A DNA stretch of 64,000 nt, from the NCBI GenBank assembly GCA_012839865.1, contig DUMO01000045.1, positions 1-64,000 of the forward strand, read 5' to 3'. Within the stretch, counting starts at the first letter, position 1. Every line of letters begins with the position of its first letter. Made by a program: the position numbers and the translations under genes. Positions 42,982 through 52,997 of this stretch are shown one piece after another. Under the pieces are notes generated by a model, which ran no database searches, was not told the DNA's origin, and was given only the letters and a program-made list of their open reading frames with translations. The DNA comes from Clostridiaceae bacterium. Its GTDB lineage: Bacteria; Bacillota; Clostridia; CAYPLH01; DUMO01.

Positions 42982-45036
42982 GTGGAAAAATTTGCGCAAG
43001 GGGCACTTAATCATAGAAAAGGCATTATTGCAGTGTTTTTGATTTCCGTTATGCTTTGCATTTTTCTTTCAACAAGAGTTTCGGTCAACTATGACATGGT
43101 GGATTATCTCCCTGAAGACGCGCAGTCAACAACTGCAATCGAATTAATGGAGGAATTTGGAGGTGAAATACCAAATGCAAGGATAATGCTGACAAATGTG
43201 TCCATATACGAAGTACTGGAGTACAAGGAAAAAATTAAAGCAATAGACGGGGTGACATCGGTTACCTGGCTGGATGACATAATCGGTCTTGAAACACTGA
43301 AATCAGTACCTCTTGAATTCATGGACAAGCCGATGCTTGAAAGCTACTATAAAGACAATAATGCTTTGTTATCGGTATCCATCAAAGGCGGAAAAGAAAT
43401 AATCACCATGAGTGCCATTTACGAACTTATCGGCGGGAACAATGCCGCTTCCGGTGAAGCTGTCAGTGCAGCAGAAACGCAGGCAATGTCGGTTTCAGAA
43501 GCGGGAAAGGCTTTGGCTATATTACTTCCGATAATTATTATCATTTTGATTATATCAACCGATTCGTGGATAGAGCCTTTGTTGTTCTTATTCAGCATAG
43601 GCGTGGCAATAGCGATTAATATGGGAACAAATATAATTTTTGGCGAGATATCCTTTATAACCAATACGGTGAGTCCCATCCTGCAACTTGCGGTTTCACT
43701 GGATTATGCAATTTTCCTTCTTCACAGTTTCAATGAACACCGCAAAACCAATGAACCCCGGTCTGCGATGCTGCTGGCTATGAAGGAAGCTTTTTCAACA
43801 ATTGCCGCCAGTGCTGCCACAACCGTAATAGGTTTTTCAGCCCTGATATTCATGCGTTTCAGTATTGGGGCGGATCTGGGGCTTAATCTTTTGAAGGGTG
43901 TTACCCTCAGCTTTATTTCAGTTATTGTTTTCTTACCTGCCATTACTTTATTGTCGTACAATATTATTGATAAAACCAGACATCGAAGATTAATGCCTGA
44001 GTTCAAAAAATCCGGCAAGTGGCTGATGAAGGTCAGGATGCCGTTTTTGTTAATTGCCCTCCTGATTGTGGTACCGGCATATCTTGCTCAATCCAACACT
44101 CAGTTTGTATATGGCACTGAAAGTATTGCCAGTGCATCACGGGTCGGAAAAGATACTGCATTTATAAAAGAGCATTTTGGAAATGAAAATATTTTGGTCT
44201 TGCTGGTTCCCAAAGAAGACCCGGGCAAAGAGCTTCAGCTTTGCAGTGACCTTGCAGATATTTCTCATGTAACTGATGTTGTGTCTTTTGTTACATCAGT
44301 TGGCTCTTCAATACCACACGAGTTTGTCCCGGCGGAAGCTCTGGAACAATTTTACTCGGATAATTATGCACGGATAATCCTTTACACAGATACAGACAAG
44401 GAAGGCCCGGAGGCCTTTGATACTGTACAGGCCGTTTTGAATACTGCATCGGAGCATTATGACACATATTACCTTGCAGGAGAAAGTGCAACGCTTTACG
44501 ATATGAAAAACGTTGTTTCAGTTGACAACAGACGTATTAACCTCATTGCAATAGCAGGAATACTGCTTACACTTCTTGTTACGTTTCGTTCCCTGGTCCT
44601 GCCCCTGTTTTTACTGTTTACGATTGAAACAGCCATCTGGATTAACCTTTCAATTCCGTATTTTATCGGAAAGCCCTTGAGTTTTGTGGGATTTTTGATT
44701 ATCAGTACAGTGCAGTTGGGGGCAACAGTGGACTATGCCATTTTGATTACAAATACCTATTTGCGAAACAGGATGGCTCTTCCTAGAAAAGAAGCCATGT
44801 CAGAGACCCTGGGCAACAATCTGATATCGGTACTTATATCCGCCGGGATTCTCTCAACTGCAGGATTTGCTCTTGCATATACATCCAGCAACCCTGTTAT
44901 ATCAGACCTTGGTTTGCTCCTTGGCCGGGGAACGCTGTTGTCCCTTGCCATGGTAGTCTTTGTCCTTCCGGCATTACTTGTGCTGTTTGACGGAGTAATC
45001 CAAAAAACTACCTTTAAAAATAATGTGAGCAATTAA
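42982..45036 (+). CDS. RND-superfamily MMPL-type transporter
   Basis: The 684-residue product has twelve predicted membrane helices in two halves, each following one extracellular loop. The typical D-Y pair of MMPL proton relay appears in both halves (SLDYAIFLLHSF near residue 240 and ATVDYAILITNTY near 585). It starts with GTG, with AAGGAGG 8 bases upstream. The next gene follows after 19 bases. Exporters of this kind in Firmicutes move lipids or hydrophobic drugs; the substrate here is unknown. Confidence 0.92.
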   Translation: MEKFAQGALNHRKGIIAVFLISVMLCIFLSTRVSVNYDMVDYLPEDAQSTTAIELMEEFGGEIPNARIMLTNVSIYEVLEYKEKIKAIDGVTSVTWLDDIIGLETLKSVPLEFMDKPMLESYYKDNNALLSVSIKGGKEIITMSAIYELIGGNNAASGEAVSAAETQAMSVSEAGKALAILLPIIIIILIISTDSWIEPLLFLFSIGVAIAINMGTNIIFGEISFITNTVSPILQLAVSLDYAIFLLHSFNEHRKTNEPRSAMLLAMKEAFSTIAASAATTVIGFSALIFMRFSIGADLGLNLLKGVTLSFISVIVFLPAITLLSYNIIDKTRHRRLMPEFKKSGKWLMKVRMPFLLIALLIVVPAYLAQSNTQFVYGTESIASASRVGKDTAFIKEHFGNENILVLLVPKEDPGKELQLCSDLADISHVTDVVSFVTSVGSSIPHEFVPAEALEQFYSDNYARIILYTDTDKEGPEAFDTVQAVLNTASEHYDTYYLAGESATLYDMKNVVSVDNRRINLIAIAGILLTLLVTFRSLVLPLFLLFTIETAIWINLSIPYFIGKPLSFVGFLIISTVQLGATVDYAILITNTYLRNRMALPRKEAMSETLGNNLISVLISAGILSTAGFALAYTSSNPVISDLGLLLGRGTLLSLAMVVFVLPALLVLFDGVIQKTTFKNNVSN

Positions 45037-45055
45037 TTATAGGAGTGTGGTTAAA

Positions 45056-46639
45056 ATGAAAAAGTTTCTATCGGTTGCTTTAACAGCCATATTATTATTT
45101 GGATTATTCAATACTGCTTATTCGACAGGCAGCCTTCAACCTCAGGACAATCCTGCCAATCCTCCCGAAGATGCCTTCCCTTCTCAAAAAGAGGAAGTCG
45201 TATATGGCATACTTAATCTGGACGGCAGCGTAGACAGCATTTATGTGGTCAATATATTCAATGGCGGCAACATTATCGATTATGGCAATTATTCTGAGGT
45301 GCGGAACCTGACAACTGCTGAAAAGATAAATGTTGAGGGGGATAAAATATCAATAAGCACGGAAGCTGACAAGTTTTACTATCAGGGGACTCTTGAAAAA
45401 AAGGAATTGCCCTGGGACATTTCCATTAAATATTTCCTTGACGAAAAGGAAATACCCGGAACTGAGGTTGCAGGAAAAAGCGGGCGGTTGAAAATAGCTA
45501 TTTCAATCAATCCCAACATTAATGTCAACAGCATTTTTTTCAACAATTATGCCCTGCAAGTTGCAGTCACCCTTGACAGCAGGCTCTGTTCCAATATAGA
45601 ACCTGGTAATGCCACCGTTGCGGAGGCAGGAGGGAAAAAGCAACTCACCTATACATGCCTTCCCGGCAACAGTGTTGATATCATCCTGGCAGCAGACATC
45701 CATGACTTCGAAATGGAACCGGTAAGCATCAATGGCATCAAGCTTTCCATGGATATACCCGTTGACAGTGATGAGCTTTCAGTGGAAATTTCAAAACTCA
45801 CCGATGCCATAGGAGCTCTTGATGATGGTGCCGGAGAATTGCTGGGGGGCCTTAACCGGTATTCAGAGGGTATGCAAAAATATGTTGACGGCTTGAAGGC
45901 TTTCAGGGAGGGACTTGGCCAATTGTCCGACGGTGCCGGTAAGCTTAATGAAGGAGCCACTGCCCTGGAAAAAGGCTTATCCATGCTGACAGAACAAAAC
46001 AGTGCCCTGGTTAGCGGTGCGTTGGCCATACAGCAAGCCACTTTTGATTCCATCAACAAGGCACTGGGCAGCCTGGGTTTGGAGCTTCCCCCATTGACCC
46101 CGGAAAATTACAGTGAGATTCTGGATAAGATACCACACCTGGCAGCTGTTAAAAATCAGCTTGACGGTGTCGTTCAATTTGCACAGGGATTGAAAAGTTA
46201 CACGGAAGGTGTTGCACAGCTTAGAAATGGAGCTTCGGAGTTGGCAAAAGGAACAGCTGAATTCAGCTCTTCCTCTTCTGTAATTATCTATTCGGCAAAT
46301 GAATTGTATAATGCCGGAGCACAATTGAATATGGCTGCAAAAGAGCTGCAAAAAGGACTTGATGAATACAAGAAGGGTACAAAGGAACTGAGGGACGGAA
46401 CAAGCAATATGAGTGAAGAGATAAGCAGCAAGATCAGCGAACTTGTAGGAAGAATTACCGGCGGCCAAAGCAAAGCAGTGTCCTTTGTATCGGAAAAAAA
46501 CACAAATGTCACGGCTGTACAGTTTGTCCTGAAAACAGGCTCCATAAAAGTGCCTGAAGCCCCAAAATCAGCTGCCGGCGAAACCATGGAGCTGACCCTT
46601 TGGCAAAAACTGCTGAAATTATTCAGCTTTGATTCATAA
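45056..46639 (+). CDS. Secreted protein with X-X-X-Leu-X-X-Gly heptad repeats, partner of the MMPL transporter
   Basis: The 527-residue product has a signal peptide (FLSVALTAILLFGLFNTAYS), a beta-rich region to about residue 240, and then two blocks of the heptad repeat (LDDGAGELLGGLNRYSEGM, KYVDGLKAFREGLGQLSDGAGKLNEGA, read in parts; later LRNGASELAKGTAEF and ELQKGLDEYKKGTKEL) of the YhgE/Pip family. There is no cluster of C-terminal helices as in YhgE. It is encoded with the TetR and MMPL genes and may extend the transporter outside the membrane. ATG 45056 has AGGAG 10 bases upstream. Confidence 0.85.
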   Translation: MKKFLSVALTAILLFGLFNTAYSTGSLQPQDNPANPPEDAFPSQKEEVVYGILNLDGSVDSIYVVNIFNGGNIIDYGNYSEVRNLTTAEKINVEGDKISISTEADKFYYQGTLEKKELPWDISIKYFLDEKEIPGTEVAGKSGRLKIAISINPNINVNSIFFNNYALQVAVTLDSRLCSNIEPGNATVAEAGGKKQLTYTCLPGNSVDIILAADIHDFEMEPVSINGIKLSMDIPVDSDELSVEISKLTDAIGALDDGAGELLGGLNRYSEGMQKYVDGLKAFREGLGQLSDGAGKLNEGATALEKGLSMLTEQNSALVSGALAIQQATFDSINKALGSLGLELPPLTPENYSEILDKIPHLAAVKNQLDGVVQFAQGLKSYTEGVAQLRNGASELAKGTAEFSSSSSVIIYSANELYNAGAQLNMAAKELQKGLDEYKKGTKELRDGTSNMSEEISSKISELVGRITGGQSKAVSFVSEKNTNVTAVQFVLKTGSIKVPEAPKSAAGETMELTLWQKLLKLFSFDS

Positions 46640-46821
46640 TACAGGTTTTCTAATCATAAACATTATTGCAATATGCTCTAAAATTAAATGTCCAGCAGGT
46701 TAATTCTGCCGGGAAACAGTTAAATACGCAATGTGTACAGGCTGCACAACAGCCTGCATGTTGCTGTCCGGAATAAGTTGGATATGGAATTCCCTCTTCT
46801 TTTCATAAACATTGCCTTAAG

Positions 46822-46857
46822 CAAAACAGGTACATTAAAATTATGTACCTGTTTTTG
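46822..46857. terminator. Bidirectional terminator
   Basis: AAACAGGTACA (46824-46834) pairs with TGTACCTGTTT (46844-46854) and short T-runs lie on both sides. It serves the MMPL operon on the plus strand and possibly the small minus-strand frame that follows. Confidence 0.8.
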
Positions 46858-46881
46858 CTCAAATGTTTTTCAATGCCTTCA

Positions 46882-47004
46882 CTATGCTTTTATTTTGAAT
46901 TGTCTCTCAAGCATAGAGGATACTTTTGGGAAACCATCCGCCAGAATTCGCACTGCATCATCATCAATATTATAATTTTTCAGCTCTTTTTTAAAATTCT
47001 TCAT
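46882..47004 (-). CDS. Possible 40-residue acidic/basic small protein
   Basis: A minus-strand frame from ATG 47004 encodes MKNFKKELKNYNIDDDAV, then RILADGFPKVSSMLERQFKIKA. The helical, charged composition and third-base pattern look like real protein, and a terminator lies 25 bases beyond its stop. An in-frame ATG nine codons upstream is possible. There is no good ribosome-binding site, so it may be a remnant. I do not recognise it. The rest of the gap 46640-47098 shows nothing else. Confidence 0.35.
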   Translation of the reverse strand: MKNFKKELKNYNIDDDAVRILADGFPKVSSMLERQFKIKA

Positions 47005-47098
47005 GCAAATACTTCTTCTGAACAACAACATGCAGTATATCGCAGGTAATACAAACAGTACAATAGAAAGAAGCTTAAGCAGGATATGGCATTATCTA

Positions 47099-47845
47099 TC
47101 AATTAACCGTTTGAAATTTAAATATTGTAACCTTCCTTTTGCCATGGGAGAAGTAGTCCATCCTTTTATACAAGCCGGATTTAACCTTCTGCTTCTTGTC
47201 AGACACTACTGCAACTATGGAATGCGAAGGAATAGCGTGGTATAAGCTTTCCAGGAAAAGTTCCGCATGGTTGGAACCTGAACTTTCATCAGACCAATTC
47301 GTGATTCTTCCATATGGTATATCAGTAATTACAACATCAACCGTATCAAGCCTTCCGGCTTGTTCACCAAGGTTCAAGGCATTGGCACAAAAACAATCCA
47401 ACTCCATATCCCCCTTTCTGGATTCAACCGTTCTCGTAAGCCTTATGGCACTGTCCAAAGCGTTCTTGTGAGATTCTTTCTTGTATTCCTTCAGCAACTT
47501 CTCAATTTGTTCAATTCTCTGTTTAATACCTTGAGCATTTAAAAGGTTCAGGTTGCGCATTGCCAGGCAAACCATCTGATTATCAATATCCGATGCGACA
47601 ATTCTTTTAATATCCCGGCCATGCAAAAATCCTAATACTGTAAGAAGATAACCTCCCCCGCAAAAAGGGTCGTACAATGTATAAGGCCCGTTAACACCAC
47701 TACTTGCCAGTGCAGCCTTGCATCTTTCAAAAATTTCACTTCCGAGTCTTGCCGGAAAAGGGGCGGTTCCAGGCATGTTATACAATACCCGCCCGCTTGC
47801 ATAATCTTCATAATTCAACTGTTGGGTTGCATAGATGTAATGCAT
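47099..47845 (-). CDS. AviRa-like rRNA methyltransferase
   Basis: The 248-residue product has a class I SAM-dependent methyltransferase fold: the glycine-rich SAM loop YDPFCGGGYLLTVLGFLHG at about residue 57, the acidic ASDIDNQMV, and a catalytic-type DIPYG at about 178. The preceding PFPARLGSEIFERC and the LAMRNLNLL segment match what I know of AviRa, the 23S rRNA guanine methyltransferase that protects the producer of avilamycin. It may modify rRNA here as housekeeping or give orthosomycin tolerance. AAGGAG precedes the ATG. It is a single-gene unit. Confidence 0.78.
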   Translation of the reverse strand: MHYIYATQQLNYEDYASGRVLYNMPGTAPFPARLGSEIFERCKAALASSGVNGPYTLYDPFCGGGYLLTVLGFLHGRDIKRIVASDIDNQMVCLAMRNLNLLNAQGIKQRIEQIEKLLKEYKKESHKNALDSAIRLTRTVESRKGDMELDCFCANALNLGEQAGRLDTVDVVITDIPYGRITNWSDESSGSNHAELFLESLYHAIPSHSIVAVVSDKKQKVKSGLYKRMDYFSHGKRKVTIFKFQTVN

Positions 47846-48011
47846 CAGGCTATCTCCTTTTTATTCCAGTGCAATAAGATACTTTCTGTTAATTATTATA
47901 CATAAGCTGTTTATTATGCACAATAAGTCTAAAAGTTGCTTTAATACTCACGTTTATAATCGTCCCGGGGCCAAATTCCCATGTTAATACTCACTTGCAA
48001 AATATTACTCA

Positions 48012-48039
48012 TTGAAAATATTATGTAAACTAATATAAT
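48012..48039 (+). promoter_or_regulatory. Promoter of the secreted coiled-coil protein gene
   Basis: TTGAAA (48012-48017), 16 bases, TATAAT (48034-48039). Just upstream, TTAATACTCAC occurs twice (47940-47950 and 47983-47993). Confidence 0.6.
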
Positions 48040-48073
48040 ATTCTCGAATACTTTTGCTGAAAGAGGAGATTCT

Positions 48074-48523
48074 ATGAGAAAAATAATAATAACCGGAGTA
48101 ATCATACTGGCTTTATTGTTGGGAAGCATACAAGTTTTTGCAGCATCTGTGTTAGACTCGGATATAATAAGCTTGATCCGGACATCCATCACTTCAATTG
48201 CCGATTACTATAATTCCATTTTAAGCGGCGAAACAGAAAATCTCAATGAACAATATAAAACCAAAATCAGTCAATATATAGACAGCGTAGCTGATTTGAT
48301 TAAAAACAAAATTGAAGAGCACAGGAATAATGAGCTTGAACGGGCAAACCAGGAGCTGAACAGCTATTTTGAAAACATGACGGATGAGGCTGACGGTATA
48401 ATAAATGCTGAACTGGAAAATGCCAAGGCAGAACTAACTCAGAGTATAGATAAAGATATCGAGAAAATTAAAAAGGACATGGCAAAGGAAATCGAAAAGC
48501 AGATCAAGGAAAAGTTAAAGTAA
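48074..48523 (+). CDS. Small secreted coiled-coil protein of unknown function
   Basis: The 149-residue product has a signal peptide (KIIITGVIILALLLGSIQVFAA) and otherwise a continuous, highly charged helix (residues 60-149) with heptad patterns (IEEHRNNELERANQELN; IDKDIEKIKKDMAKEIEKQ). AGAGGAG precedes the ATG by 6 bases. I do not recognise a family. Its length and the single helix would suit a cell-wall spacer or adhesin-like role, but that is a guess. Confidence 0.75.
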   Translation: MRKIIITGVIILALLLGSIQVFAASVLDSDIISLIRTSITSIADYYNSILSGETENLNEQYKTKISQYIDSVADLIKNKIEEHRNNELERANQELNSYFENMTDEADGIINAELENAKAELTQSIDKDIEKIKKDMAKEIEKQIKEKLK

Positions 48524-48716
48524 ATGTAAGCTATATGCTGCTTTAAATTTAATGAAAACACTCTAAAAGGGTGTTAGCCGTTATCTGTAAGCTAATGTTT
48601 AATCTATGCAATGGTCCGTATACAAAATCACCTCTGATTAATAGACAACATATAATATTATGCAGACTTTTCAAGTATACCTTAATGTTATCCGGCTTTG
48701 TACCTGCCGTTTAATT

Positions 48717-49565
48717 TCAATCATTCTGCTCTTCCACCATTTCCTCAAACATTTTAGCCACAGGGTCAAGCCAGTTTCCGTCAAAGAGTTCGATCATTCC
48801 CTTGTCACAGGCGGCTGACAACTTAGGATCAATGGGTATTCTTCCAAGAACCTTTAAATTATGCTTTTCTGCAATTTCTTCTATATGGCTGTCGCCGAAT
48901 ATCTTATACTCCTTGCCATTGTCGGGGCATTTGAAATAAGACATGTTTTCCACAAGTCCGATAATGGGAATATTCATCATTTCAGCCATCTTCACCGCTT
49001 TGGATACTATCATGGACACCAGTTCCTGGGGAGAGGTGACAACTATGATTCCATCAACCGCTATGGATTGAAATACGGTAAGAGGAACATCACCTGTACC
49101 GGGCGGCATGTCGATGAACATGAAATCCACATCACACCAGACTACATCGGTCCAGAATTGCTTGATTAGACCTGCAATCATCGGTCCTCTCCAGACCACC
49201 GGGTCAGTATCCTTTTCCAGAAGCAGATTAATTGACATGACTTCTATACCGGTTTTAGTTTTTACAGGCAGCAAACCAAATTCACTTCCGGCAGCTTTTC
49301 CTTTTAAACCAAAGGCTTTGGGAATAGAGGGTCCCGTAACATCCGCATCAAGAATTGCAGTGCGATACCCCAACCTGTTCATGGTTACCGCAAGCATTGA
49401 AGTAACCATTGACTTGCCCACTCCACCTTTTCCGCTGACAATGCCAATGACCTTCTTTACACTGCTCATCTTATTGAGTTCCTCGGAAAAATCAGTTTTT
49501 TGCGTTTCCCTTTCAGCGCAGTTTTCCGAGCAATTGCTGCAACTTTTATTACATTTTTCACTCAT
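48717..49565 (-). CDS. Mrp/NBP35-type iron-sulfur cluster carrier ATPase
   Basis: The 282-residue product has a cysteine-rich N-terminal tail (CNKSCSNCSENC) and a P-loop ATPase domain with the deviant Walker A GKGGVGKS, LDADVTGPS, and MPPGTGDVPL. The conserved CxxC near the C-terminus of many homologues is present only as a single Cys (YFKCPDNGKEY). It should carry or help assemble Fe-S clusters, perhaps for the hydrogenase. ATG 49565 has AAAGGAG upstream; the longer frame is not supported. Confidence 0.92.
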   Translation of the reverse strand: MSEKCNKSCSNCSENCAERETQKTDFSEELNKMSSVKKVIGIVSGKGGVGKSMVTSMLAVTMNRLGYRTAILDADVTGPSIPKAFGLKGKAAGSEFGLLPVKTKTGIEVMSINLLLEKDTDPVVWRGPMIAGLIKQFWTDVVWCDVDFMFIDMPPGTGDVPLTVFQSIAVDGIIVVTSPQELVSMIVSKAVKMAEMMNIPIIGLVENMSYFKCPDNGKEYKIFGDSHIEEIAEKHNLKVLGRIPIDPKLSAACDKGMIELFDGNWLDPVAKMFEEMVEEQND

Positions 49566-49826
49566 ATTTATTTCTCCTTTTATATACCGCACCGTTTTGT
49601 TACGGCAGCGGCAAATAGTACTTTGATGACAACAATTATCTATCGAATGTGGAATCATTAATAAATCCGCATTACCCTATTTAAAATATACCCACACCGG
49701 AAGCAATTATAAGCAACTAATTTTCATGTGTCAATAACTACTGTCTGAAATACTATTTTTTTATTGTAATATTTCTCCTGTTAATGTAAAATAATTTTGA
49801 ATATTTTCGTCTACGGAGGGTTATAT

Positions 49827-50819
49827 ATGGGAAAATCATCGACTATAATCGGCGGTGCACTGCCAAATATCCCCTGGGAGGATAAACCGGCAGGCTGCAG
49901 GGAAGTTATATGGCGTTCCGAGAAAAATCCAATTATATTAAGAGATGCCATTCCTTCATCAAACAGCATTTTCAACAGTGCTGTTGTACCATATAAAGGA
50001 AAGTATGCAGGTGTATTCCGCTGTGATAATAAAAGCAGGCTCCAGCAAATTCATGCAGGTTTCAGCGAAGACGGCATTACCTGGAAAATCAATGACGAAC
50101 GGATTTCATTCATATGTGATGATGCTGAAGTCGGCCGTTTTGAATATGCATATGATCCCAGGGTATGCTGGATTGAGGACAGATATTACGTCACCTGGTG
50201 CAATGGATATCATAGCTATCCGACAATCGGCATGGCCTATACATATGACTTTGAAAAGTTTTATCAGATGGAAAACGCATTTCTCCCCTTCAATAGAAAC
50301 GGAGTATTGTTCCCAAGGAAAATCAAAGGAAAGTATGCGATGCTGAGCCGGCCAAGTGACAACGGTCATACTCCTTTTGGTGATATATACTACAGTGAAA
50401 GCCCGGATCTTATACACTGGGGGCGCCACAGACATGTAATGTCTCCCCTGGAGCCCTGGGAAAGGACTAAAATAGGCGCAGGCCCAATACCTATCGAAAC
50501 TACAGAAGGATGGCTGTTGTTCTACCACGGTGTACTCACATCATGTAATGGATTTGTATACAGTTTCGGCGCAGCATTGCTGGATATTGATGAACCCTGG
50601 AAGGTATTGTACAGGACCAGGCCTTATCTTCTTTCTCCGCAAAAACTTTATGAATGTGTAGGCGACGTTCCAAATGTTGTGTTCCCCTGCGCAGCCCTGC
50701 ATGATGCTCCGACAGGGAGGATTGCAATATATTACGGAGGAGCGGATACGGTAATCTGCCTTGCCTATACCCGGGTGGATGAACTGATTGAATTTATTAA
50801 AGCAAATTCATCAGTGTGA
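49827..50819 (+). CDS. GH130-family glycoside phosphorylase
   Basis: The 330-residue product is a five-bladed beta-propeller of family GH130, which cleaves beta-mannosides with phosphate. Signatures include [19 protein letters not shown] at residues 47-66, [18 protein letters not shown] in the centre, [14 protein letters not shown] and [19 protein letters not shown]. It lacks a signal peptide, so it acts on imported oligosaccharides. GGAGG lies 8 bases before ATG 49827. It could use mannobiose or Man-GlcNAc; the subfamily is not determined here. Confidence 0.9.
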   Translation: MGKSSTIIGGALPNIPWEDKPAGCREVIWRSEKNPIILRDAIPSSNSIFNSAVVPYKGKYAGVFRCDNKSRLQQIHAGFSEDGITWKINDERISFICDDAEVGRFEYAYDPRVCWIEDRYYVTWCNGYHSYPTIGMAYTYDFEKFYQMENAFLPFNRNGVLFPRKIKGKYAMLSRPSDNGHTPFGDIYYSESPDLIHWGRHRHVMSPLEPWERTKIGAGPIPIETTEGWLLFYHGVLTSCNGFVYSFGAALLDIDEPWKVLYRTRPYLLSPQKLYECVGDVPNVVFPCAALHDAPTGRIAIYYGGADTVICLAYTRVDELIEFIKANSSV

Positions 50820-50886
50820 AATAGTACTGGATACCAACCTCAGGCTCCTGTGACAAGAAATATTTTATGAAGATATTGAAAGTAAA

Positions 50887-50928
50887 ACGGGGGATTTTCA
50901 AATCCCCCGTTTAATGTGTTTTTTTAGT
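50887..50928. terminator. Terminator between the GH130 gene and purC
   Basis: ACGGGGGATTT (50887-50897) pairs with AAATCCCCCGT (50900-50910) and is followed by T-rich bases on the plus strand and preceded by A-rich bases, so it suits both converging genes. Confidence 0.85.
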
Positions 50929-50970
50929 TCAACATCATTGCCTTGCCAGGCGATAAGGTTAACATCCTGG

Positions 50971-51654
50971 TTAGCCCAGTATTATCTTTTCCAGTTCCAA
51001 AGGCTCGATAAATTCACCATTTCGAAAGACACGCATGTTTCCTCCTGAAATTTCATCTATCAGGGCGACATGATTGTCTTCACCAACTCTGCCAAACTCA
51101 AACTTGATATCATAAAGCTCCAGTCCTTTAGATGCAAGTTCATCTTTTACAATTTGCCCTATTTTTTTTGTCAAATCCACTAAAACCTTGTATTCTTCCC
51201 TGGTCATGATTCCGAGCATGTCAAGGGCATCTTCGGTAATCAAAGGATCATTTCTTGCATCATCCTTCAATGTTACTTCAACATAGCCGTTCAAGGTCTG
51301 GCCTTCTTTGCAGTATGTTCCATAGCGCCTGAAAAAACTTCCGACGGCTCGATATCTTATAATGACTTCAACTCCCTTGCCAAAGAGCTTTGCAGGCCTG
51401 ACAGTCATTGTCTGCTGATCAATATCAGCGCTTATATAGTGGGTAGGGATTCCTGCCTTGTTTATCTTTTCGAAAAAGTAGCAAGTCAACCTTAAACCGG
51501 CTTTTCCCGCTCCTTCAATTGTTAGCCCCACTGTATTGGCTCCCGGATCAAACACTCCATCCGTGCCTGTAACGTCATCCTTAAACTTTAATAAGTAATT
51601 TCCATCTTCTTTCAAGTAAACATCCTTGGTTTTTCCGGTGTAAATTTTCTTCAT
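50971..51654 (-). CDS. purC: SAICAR synthetase
   Basis: PurC joins aspartate to CAIR with ATP. The 227-residue product starts [14 protein letters not shown] and has [40 protein letters not shown] and [11 protein letters not shown]. It belongs to the short clostridial type. The gene stands apart from the purE-F-M-N-D run. AAAGGAG precedes the ATG by 7 bases. Confidence 0.96.
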   Translation of the reverse strand: MKKIYTGKTKDVYLKEDGNYLLKFKDDVTGTDGVFDPGANTVGLTIEGAGKAGLRLTCYFFEKINKAGIPTHYISADIDQQTMTVRPAKLFGKGVEVIIRYRAVGSFFRRYGTYCKEGQTLNGYVEVTLKDDARNDPLITEDALDMLGIMTREEYKVLVDLTKKIGQIVKDELASKGLELYDIKFEFGRVGEDNHVALIDEISGGNMRVFRNGEFIEPLELEKIILG

Positions 51655-51883
51655 ACCTTTTACTCCTTTATGATAAATAGTTATTAATTTAATGATGATT
51701 TATACAAATCATGCATAAAACAGACTCTGCCGTTTCATGAATTCCCTGACCGTGAAAGAGTATCAAGCTTAATCTTCACTCAAAAATTATACTATTATAC
51801 AATTGTATTGTATATAGTTTTTTTACTGTTTTTAATTATTCTGAATAAACATATTGTTGCTTTTCCGGCATCCAGGGAGATTA

Positions 51884-52183
51884 TTATTCATTTGTCGATG
51901 CTTCCCTTAGTTTATGCAAAATTTCATGGTACTCCCTGTCGAGGGCTTCCAGATCATCCTGCTTTGACGGCGCTGATAATTTTCCAATTATCTCGGAAAG
52001 CCTGTTTTGCAAAACAATCTTCTGTGCCTGGGCTTCTGCTTTGCTAATATCCTTCAGGGTTCTGCTCCTTTGCATATAATCAGAATAATTTCCTGAAAAC
52101 AGTTTTAATATATGCAGAACAACATCAAATGGCTTTGTTTTGCTACTGGATTTGCTTCGAAAATATCCCTGTTCTGCATACAT
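51884..52183 (-). CDS. Small helical protein encoded behind an AraC regulator, unknown function
   Basis: The 99-residue product is basic at the N-terminus and helical and charged after residue 45 (LKDISKAEAQAQKIVLQNRL; LEALDREYHEILHKLREA). The ATG lies only 4 bases after the stop of the AraC gene, so the two are coupled. I do not recognise a family; a coiled-coil dimer is plausible. Confidence 0.6.
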   Translation of the reverse strand: MYAEQGYFRSKSSSKTKPFDVVLHILKLFSGNYSDYMQRSRTLKDISKAEAQAQKIVLQNRLSEIIGKLSAPSKQDDLEALDREYHEILHKLREASTNE

Positions 52184-52187
52184 CTCA

Positions 52188-52997
52188 TTAAACTGTGTTA
52201 ATTGTGTTCATTGTGTTCATTTCCCTGTATTTTTTGGGTGTAGTACCGGTATATTTTAAAAACAGGCGGTTGAAGGTTCTTATTGAATTGAACCCGGTGC
52301 TGTAAGCTATATCAGTAATGCTCCTGTCCTCACTGATAAGAAGCCTGCAGGCTTTGGATATTCTAAGAGTTCCTATGTACTCTGTAAAACTCATTCGAAG
52401 TTTTTCCGAAAAAAGGCGCGAAATATGATATCTGCTAATATGCAGGGCTTTTGATACTTTTTCGAGATTTATATCCCTGGTGTAATTTTCGGAACAATAA
52501 TTCAATAGTGCCAGAACAGTATTGGAATCCGGTGATTTCGAATCTTTAAACTCCATCATCCGGAACAGTTCAGAGAGCAATATCAAAAAATATCCTTTTA
52601 TACATATGTGATATAAAGGTCCTTTCTGCATGTTGATTTCAACTATACTTTCAGCAATTGAAAGCAACTTGCCGTTTATTAGAGCATTTTTTATAATCGG
52701 CGAAACAGGAATCTTGCCTGAAAACACATTTTGGAACTCAGGACATAGTTCCGGCGGGAAGATACTTATAAAATATCTCTCAGTATCAATTTTTTGATAT
52801 TGATGTATTTGATTGGGGAAGATAATAAAAGCATCTCCCGCATTGGCAATATATTCATTTGAATCAACAATCAGCCTGGTCCTGCCTTCCAGCATTAATA
52901 CCAGTTCGATATGATTATGGAGATGCGCACCAAAGGCCAGGCTTTTTCCAAAATATGCATATATAGATGAAGCCTTGTTCTCATAAAAAAACTTCAT
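52188..52997 (-). CDS. AraC-family regulator with N-terminal cupin domain
   Basis: The 269-residue product has a cupin-like sugar-binding domain in residues 15-90 (HLHNHIELVLMLEGRTRLIV, ANAGDAFIIFPNQIHQY) and a C-terminal AraC double helix-turn-helix (NLEKVSKALHISRYHISRLF; ITDIAYSTGFNSIRTFNRLF). It is divergent from the sugar isomerase-like gene across about 300 bases and may control it. Confidence 0.92.
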   Translation of the reverse strand: MKFFYENKASSIYAYFGKSLAFGAHLHNHIELVLMLEGRTRLIVDSNEYIANAGDAFIIFPNQIHQYQKIDTERYFISIFPPELCPEFQNVFSGKIPVSPIIKNALINGKLLSIAESIVEINMQKGPLYHICIKGYFLILLSELFRMMEFKDSKSPDSNTVLALLNYCSENYTRDINLEKVSKALHISRYHISRLFSEKLRMSFTEYIGTLRISKACRLLISEDRSITDIAYSTGFNSIRTFNRLFLKYTGTTPKKYREMNTMNTINTV

